Below, in pieces: positions 5,703 through 8,152 of a stretch of 8,152 nucleotides of DNA; within the stretch, counting starts at the first letter, position 1, and every line of letters begins with the position of its first letter. This DNA is from DATBMY01 sp036554605 (GTDB taxonomy: Bacteria; Acidobacteriota; Blastocatellia; UBA7656). The notes beneath the pieces were generated by a model. That model was not told the DNA's origin, ran no database searches, and worked only from the letters and a program-made list of their open reading frames with translations. The translations under genes and the position numbers were made by a program. The stretch spans positions 1-8,152 of the forward strand of contig DATBMY010000171.1 in the NCBI GenBank assembly GCA_036554605.1, written 5' to 3'.

Positions 5703-7328
5703 ATGCTTAGCACGATGCAGGACCGGCCTTTGACTATAAACTCTATTTTCGAGCATGGCCGCCGCGTGTATGGCGACAGCCAGGTAGTGACCTTTATGGG
5801 TGACGATTGCCGCCGCGCCTCTTACGCGGAAGTGGGAGAGCGCGGCGAGAAGCTCGCGGCGGCGCTCACGCGATTGGGGGTCAAGCAGGGCGACAGGGTC
5901 GGCACTTTCGCCTGGAATAACCAGCAGCATCTGGAAGCCTACATGACGGTTCCCTGCATGGGCGCGGTCATGCATACGCTGAATCTCAGATTGTTTCCCG
6001 AGCAGCTCGCCTTTGTCATCAACCACGCCGAAGACAAGATCATCATCATCGACGACTCCCTGGTGCCGCTGATGGCGCGCATAGTCAAAGAGCTTAAGTC
6101 AGTCGAGCGGTTTATAGTAGTCGGCGACGGGGACGCGAGCGCGCTTGGCGACGTGCTGCGCTACGAGGAACTGCTCGCGGCCGAAAGCTCGGGATTTGAC
6201 TGGCCCGATTTAGACGAGCGGCAGGCAGCGGCGATGTGTTATACGAGCGGGACGACGGGCAATCCCAAGGGCGTCGTCTATTCGCACCGCTCCAATTACC
6301 TGCATTCGCTCGCGGCCTGTTCGGGGGCTACGTTCGGGTTCACGCAACAGGACCGCATATTGCCGATAGTCCCGATGTTTCATGCGAACGCGTGGGGATT
6401 GCCATACGCGGGCTGGATGGCGGGGTGCGATTTCATCATGCCGAATCGCTTCTTGCAGGCGGAGCCGCTTTGCCGATTGATCGAGATGGAGCGGCCGACA
6501 TTCTCGGGCGCGGTCCCGACGATATGGAACGACATCCTGCGCTATACGGAGACGCGTCCTGTGGATCTATCCTCGATAAGAATGATCGCGTGCGGCGGGT
6601 CGGCCGTGCCGCGCTCATTAATGGAGCGATTTCAGAATCAGCACAACGTCAGGATAGTTCAGGCGTGGGGGATGACCGAGACGAGCCCGCTCGGGGCGAT
6701 AGCGCACGTGCCAAAGGGCGCGAAACCCGAAGAGGAATTCGACTGGCGCTCGAAGACCGGAAGAGTCGCCTTCGGCGTTGAGATGCGAATAACGGACGGC
6801 GACAGGGTGCTGCCGTGGGACGGGGAGTCGGTGGGCGAGATAGAGGTCCGCGGCCCGTGGATAACGGGCGCTTACTACGGCGATCCTTCGCCCGAGAAAT
6901 TTCACGACGGGTGGCTCCGCACGGGAGACGTCGGGATGGTCGACTCGCTGGGATTCATACAGATCACCGACCGGGCCAAGGACGTAATCAAGTCGGGCGG
7001 CGAGTGGATCTCTTCAGTCGAGCTTGAAAACGCCATAATGGCGCACCCGGACGTGATCGAGGCGGCGGTGATAGGCGTGCCCGACGAGAGGTGGGACGAG
7101 CGCCCGCTTGCCTGCGTCGTGTTGAAGGAAGGCTCGCAGGCGAACGCGGAGCAGTTGAGGCAGTTCCTTTCCGACCGCGTCGCGAAATGGTGGGTGCCGG
7201 AACGCTGGTCATTTATCGCCGAGGTGCCGAAGACCAGCGTTGGCAAATTCGACAAGAAGGTGCTTCGCGCCCGCCGCGAAAAAGGGGAGCTTGAGGTACT
7301 AGAAGCCGGGTCGCACGCCGCAAGCTAG
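5703..7328 (+). CDS. Acyl-CoA synthetase (fatty-acid--CoA ligase, AMP-binding family)
   Basis: The 541-residue product belongs to the ANL adenylate-forming superfamily. It activates a carboxylic acid, probably a medium- or long-chain fatty acid, with ATP to an acyl-adenylate and then transfers it to CoA. Landmarks in order: the N-terminal ..RPLTINSIFEHGRRVYGDS region; TFAWNNQQHLEAY; the P-loop YTSGTTGNPKG at 180-190; GMTETSP at 323-329; GWLRTGD with Asp409, the ATP-ribose ligand; the hinge and CoA-half motif TDRAKDVIKSGGEWIS, with D423-R424 at the hinge and SGGEWIS downstream; and KTSVGKFDKK with the adenylation Lys515. All key residues are present and the length is normal. Overall it resembles the AlkK-like fatty-acyl-CoA ligases; exact chain length is not readable. 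The start at 5703 is set by a strong SD. It probably has its own promoter, separate from the upstream MFS gene, and may be co-transcribed with the DUF1028 gene 57 nt downstream. Confidence 0.93.
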   Translation: MLSTMQDRPLTINSIFEHGRRVYGDSQVVTFMGDDCRRASYAEVGERGEKLAAALTRLGVKQGDRVGTFAWNNQQHLEAYMTVPCMGAVMHTLNLRLFPEQLAFVINHAEDKIIIIDDSLVPLMARIVKELKSVERFIVVGDGDASALGDVLRYEELLAAESSGFDWPDLDERQAAAMCYTSGTTGNPKGVVYSHRSNYLHSLAACSGATFGFTQQDRILPIVPMFHANAWGLPYAGWMAGCDFIMPNRFLQAEPLCRLIEMERPTFSGAVPTIWNDILRYTETRPVDLSSIRMIACGGSAVPRSLMERFQNQHNVRIVQAWGMTETSPLGAIAHVPKGAKPEEEFDWRSKTGRVAFGVEMRITDGDRVLPWDGESVGEIEVRGPWITGAYYGDPSPEKFHDGWLRTGDVGMVDSLGFIQITDRAKDVIKSGGEWISSVELENAIMAHPDVIEAAVIGVPDERWDERPLACVVLKEGSQANAEQLRQFLSDRVAKWWVPERWSFIAEVPKTSVGKFDKKVLRARREKGELEVLEAGSHAAS

Positions 7329-7332
7329 GGAT

Positions 7333-7358
7333 CAGGGGTCGGAGGTCGGGGGTCAGGG
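7333..7358 (+). repeat. Degenerate G-rich heptanucleotide repeat, left arm
   Basis: Starting five nucleotides after the acyl-CoA synthetase stop, the + strand reads as 7-bp units of the form RGGGGTC: AGGGGTC, GGAGGTC, GGGGGTC, AGGGttt. It is the left arm of an imperfect inverted repeat; the right arm at 7470-7502 carries the same units on the minus strand. With GGG at 7328-7330, the + strand has four runs of three or more G and could form a G-quadruplex. The repeat looks like a dispersed intergenic heptamer element rather than an insertion sequence: no ORF or target duplication is seen. Confidence 0.8.
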
Positions 7359-7374
7359 TTTGGAAACTCGATTT

Positions 7375-7380
7375 GAGGAA
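7375..7380 (+). promoter_or_regulatory. Ribosome binding site GAGGAA for the DUF1028 gene
   Basis: GAGGAA ends five nucleotides before the ATG at 7386 and supports that start, which also gives a complete signal peptide. The site lies in the 111-nt loop between the two arms of the G-rich inverted repeat. Confidence 0.65.
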
Positions 7381-7385
7381 CGATT

Positions 7386-8152
7386 ATGAAACGAAAACAT
7401 GTGATGGCTCTGATCTCCGTATACTTTTTATGCGCGGCGAGTCCTTCATCTAATGCGCATCAAAGCGATCCCTGGCCCCCGACCTCCGCCCCCCGACCCC
7501 TGCGGCCGGTCCATACATATTCAATAGTCGCGCGCGACGCTCGGACGGGGGAGCTTGGCGTAGCGGTCCAATCGCACTGGTTTTCTGTCGGGCCGATAGT
7601 TGCCTGGGCCGAGGCGGGAGTCGGCGCGGTGGCCACGCAGTCCTTCGTAGACCCGAGTTATGGCAAACTCGGATTAGACTTGATGCGCGCGGGGCGAGCT
7701 GCGCCCGACGCGCTAAGAGGGCTTCTCGCGAGCGATGAAGGGCGAGACGTGCGACAGGTCGCGATGATTGACGCCGCGGGGCGGGTCGCCGCGCACACGG
7801 GAGCAAAGAATATTCAGGCGGCGGGCCATCTGACGGGGGAGAATTATTCCGTACAGGCCAACCTGATGCTGAGCGATAAAGTATGGCCCGCAATGGCGCG
7901 GGCGTATGAGGCGAGCAAGGGAGATATTGCCGAGAGGATGATGGCCGCGTTGGAGGCGGCCCAGGCCGAAGGCGGCGATATACGGGGCAAGCAATCGGCC
8001 GCGCTCATAGTCGTTAGCGGGAAGCCGACGGGCAAGCCCTGGGTCGACCGCGCCTTCGATATAAGAGTGGACGATCACGCCGAGCCTCTAAAAGAGTTGC
8101 GCCGGCTGCTTACGATTGCGCGAGGCTACAATCACATGAACGCGGGCGATCT
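7386..8152 (+). CDS. Secreted DUF1028 protein (Ntn-hydrolase-like), C-terminus cut by window edge
   Basis: The frame is open from the ATG at 7386 to the right edge (255 complete codons, no stop). Residues 1-24 form a signal peptide: basic MKRKH, a hydrophobic core, then SNA before His25 as a plausible signal peptidase I site; Cys16 is not in a good lipobox. From residue 44 the protein matches DUF1028, a family with an Ntn-hydrolase-like fold and uncertain function: TYSIVARD (44-51), GELGVAVQSH (55-64), WAEAGVGAVATQSF (74-87), and later segments including GENYSVQANLM and KPWVDRAFDIRVDDH. The final residues start a helical C-terminal extension of the type often seen in the family. Residues 28-40 (DPWPPTSAPRPLR), between signal peptide and domain, are encoded by a G-rich heptamer repeat and look like an insertion. 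The good SD at 7375-7380 supports the start. The activity is not known; the protein should act in the periplasm or outside the cell. Confidence 0.88.
   Translation, partial: MKRKHVMALISVYFLCAASPSSNAHQSDPWPPTSAPRPLRPVHTYSIVARDARTGELGVAVQSHWFSVGPIVAWAEAGVGAVATQSFVDPSYGKLGLDLMRAGRAAPDALRGLLASDEGRDVRQVAMIDAAGRVAAHTGAKNIQAAGHLTGENYSVQANLMLSDKVWPAMARAYEASKGDIAERMMAALEAAQAEGGDIRGKQSAALIVVSGKPTGKPWVDRAFDIRVDDHAEPLKELRRLLTIARGYNHMNAGD
7470..7502 (-). repeat. Degenerate G-rich heptanucleotide repeat, right arm, inside the DUF1028 coding sequence
   Basis: Read on the minus strand, 7501-7467 is five 7-bp units: AGGGGTC, GGGGGGC, GGAGGTC, GGGGGCC, AGGGATC. Aligned to the left arm it has one extra unit (GGGGGGC) and otherwise a single difference in 26 positions; in RNA that difference is a G-U pair. 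The minus strand has four G-runs of three or more with short loops. On the + strand it encodes the Pro-rich linker of the DUF1028 protein. Confidence 0.8.

Noticed and set aside
7416..7436. Lipoprotein lipobox around Cys16 of the DUF1028 protein
   Set aside because: The residues before Cys16 (Tyr-Phe-Leu) do not fit a lipobox. A signal peptidase I site after SNA at 22-24 is a better reading.
7713..8078. Minus-strand frames of 121 and 63 codons near the right end
   Set aside because: They are antisense to the DUF1028 gene, whose + strand frame is uninterrupted to the edge and matches the family along its length.

Overview
The window is GC-rich bacterial chromosomal DNA (about 60% G+C by eye). 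It carries a chain of five genes on the + strand, a probable divergent gene fragment at the left edge, and almost no spare DNA between genes. No tRNA, rRNA, transposase, integrase or CRISPR array is visible. Most starts lack a good Shine-Dalgarno sequence. Base composition, the G-rich heptanucleotide repeat and the gene mix (a secreted DUF1028 protein, an isolated solute-binding lipoprotein, an MJ1317-like MFS permease) would fit an Acidobacteriota-type Gram-negative such as Blastocatellia. That is an impression of style, not a demonstrated assignment.

Layout. Positions 1-63 (- strand): N-terminus of an unrecognised protein running off the left edge. 64-357: intergenic region with a perfect 10-bp palindrome, a small hairpin and a possible promoter. 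358-1407: mtnA, methylthioribose-1-phosphate isomerase of methionine salvage. 1463-2551: nagZ, cytoplasmic GH3 beta-N-acetylhexosaminidase. 2596-4386: SBP_bac_5 (oligopeptide-type) solute-binding lipoprotein with an enlarged C-terminal part. 4388-5599: MFS permease, starting one base after the previous stop. 5600-5702: intergenic region with a reasonable sigma-70-like promoter and a strong SD. 5703-7328: acyl-CoA synthetase. 7386-8152: signal-peptide-bearing DUF1028 protein cut by the right edge.

How the genes may work together. mtnA-nagZ-SBP-MFS looks like one transcription unit (gaps 55, 44 and 1 nt). NagZ, a binding protein of the family that includes murein-peptide binders, and a permease could together form a cell-wall or oligopeptide salvage group. 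That is inference from context, and mtnA does not obviously belong to it. The acyl-CoA synthetase appears to have its own promoter, and the DUF1028 gene may be co-transcribed with it.

Most unusual points. (1) A degenerate 7-bp G-rich repeat occurs as an inverted pair around the start of the DUF1028 gene, with one arm inside the coding sequence between signal peptide and domain. (2) The binding protein contains what looks like three successive copies of a C-terminal helical module, two of them carrying a Cys at the equivalent position. (3) The binding protein is tightly coupled to an MFS permease rather than to ABC permease and ATPase genes. No clearly new multi-gene system is evident; these are local oddities in an otherwise ordinary metabolic region.
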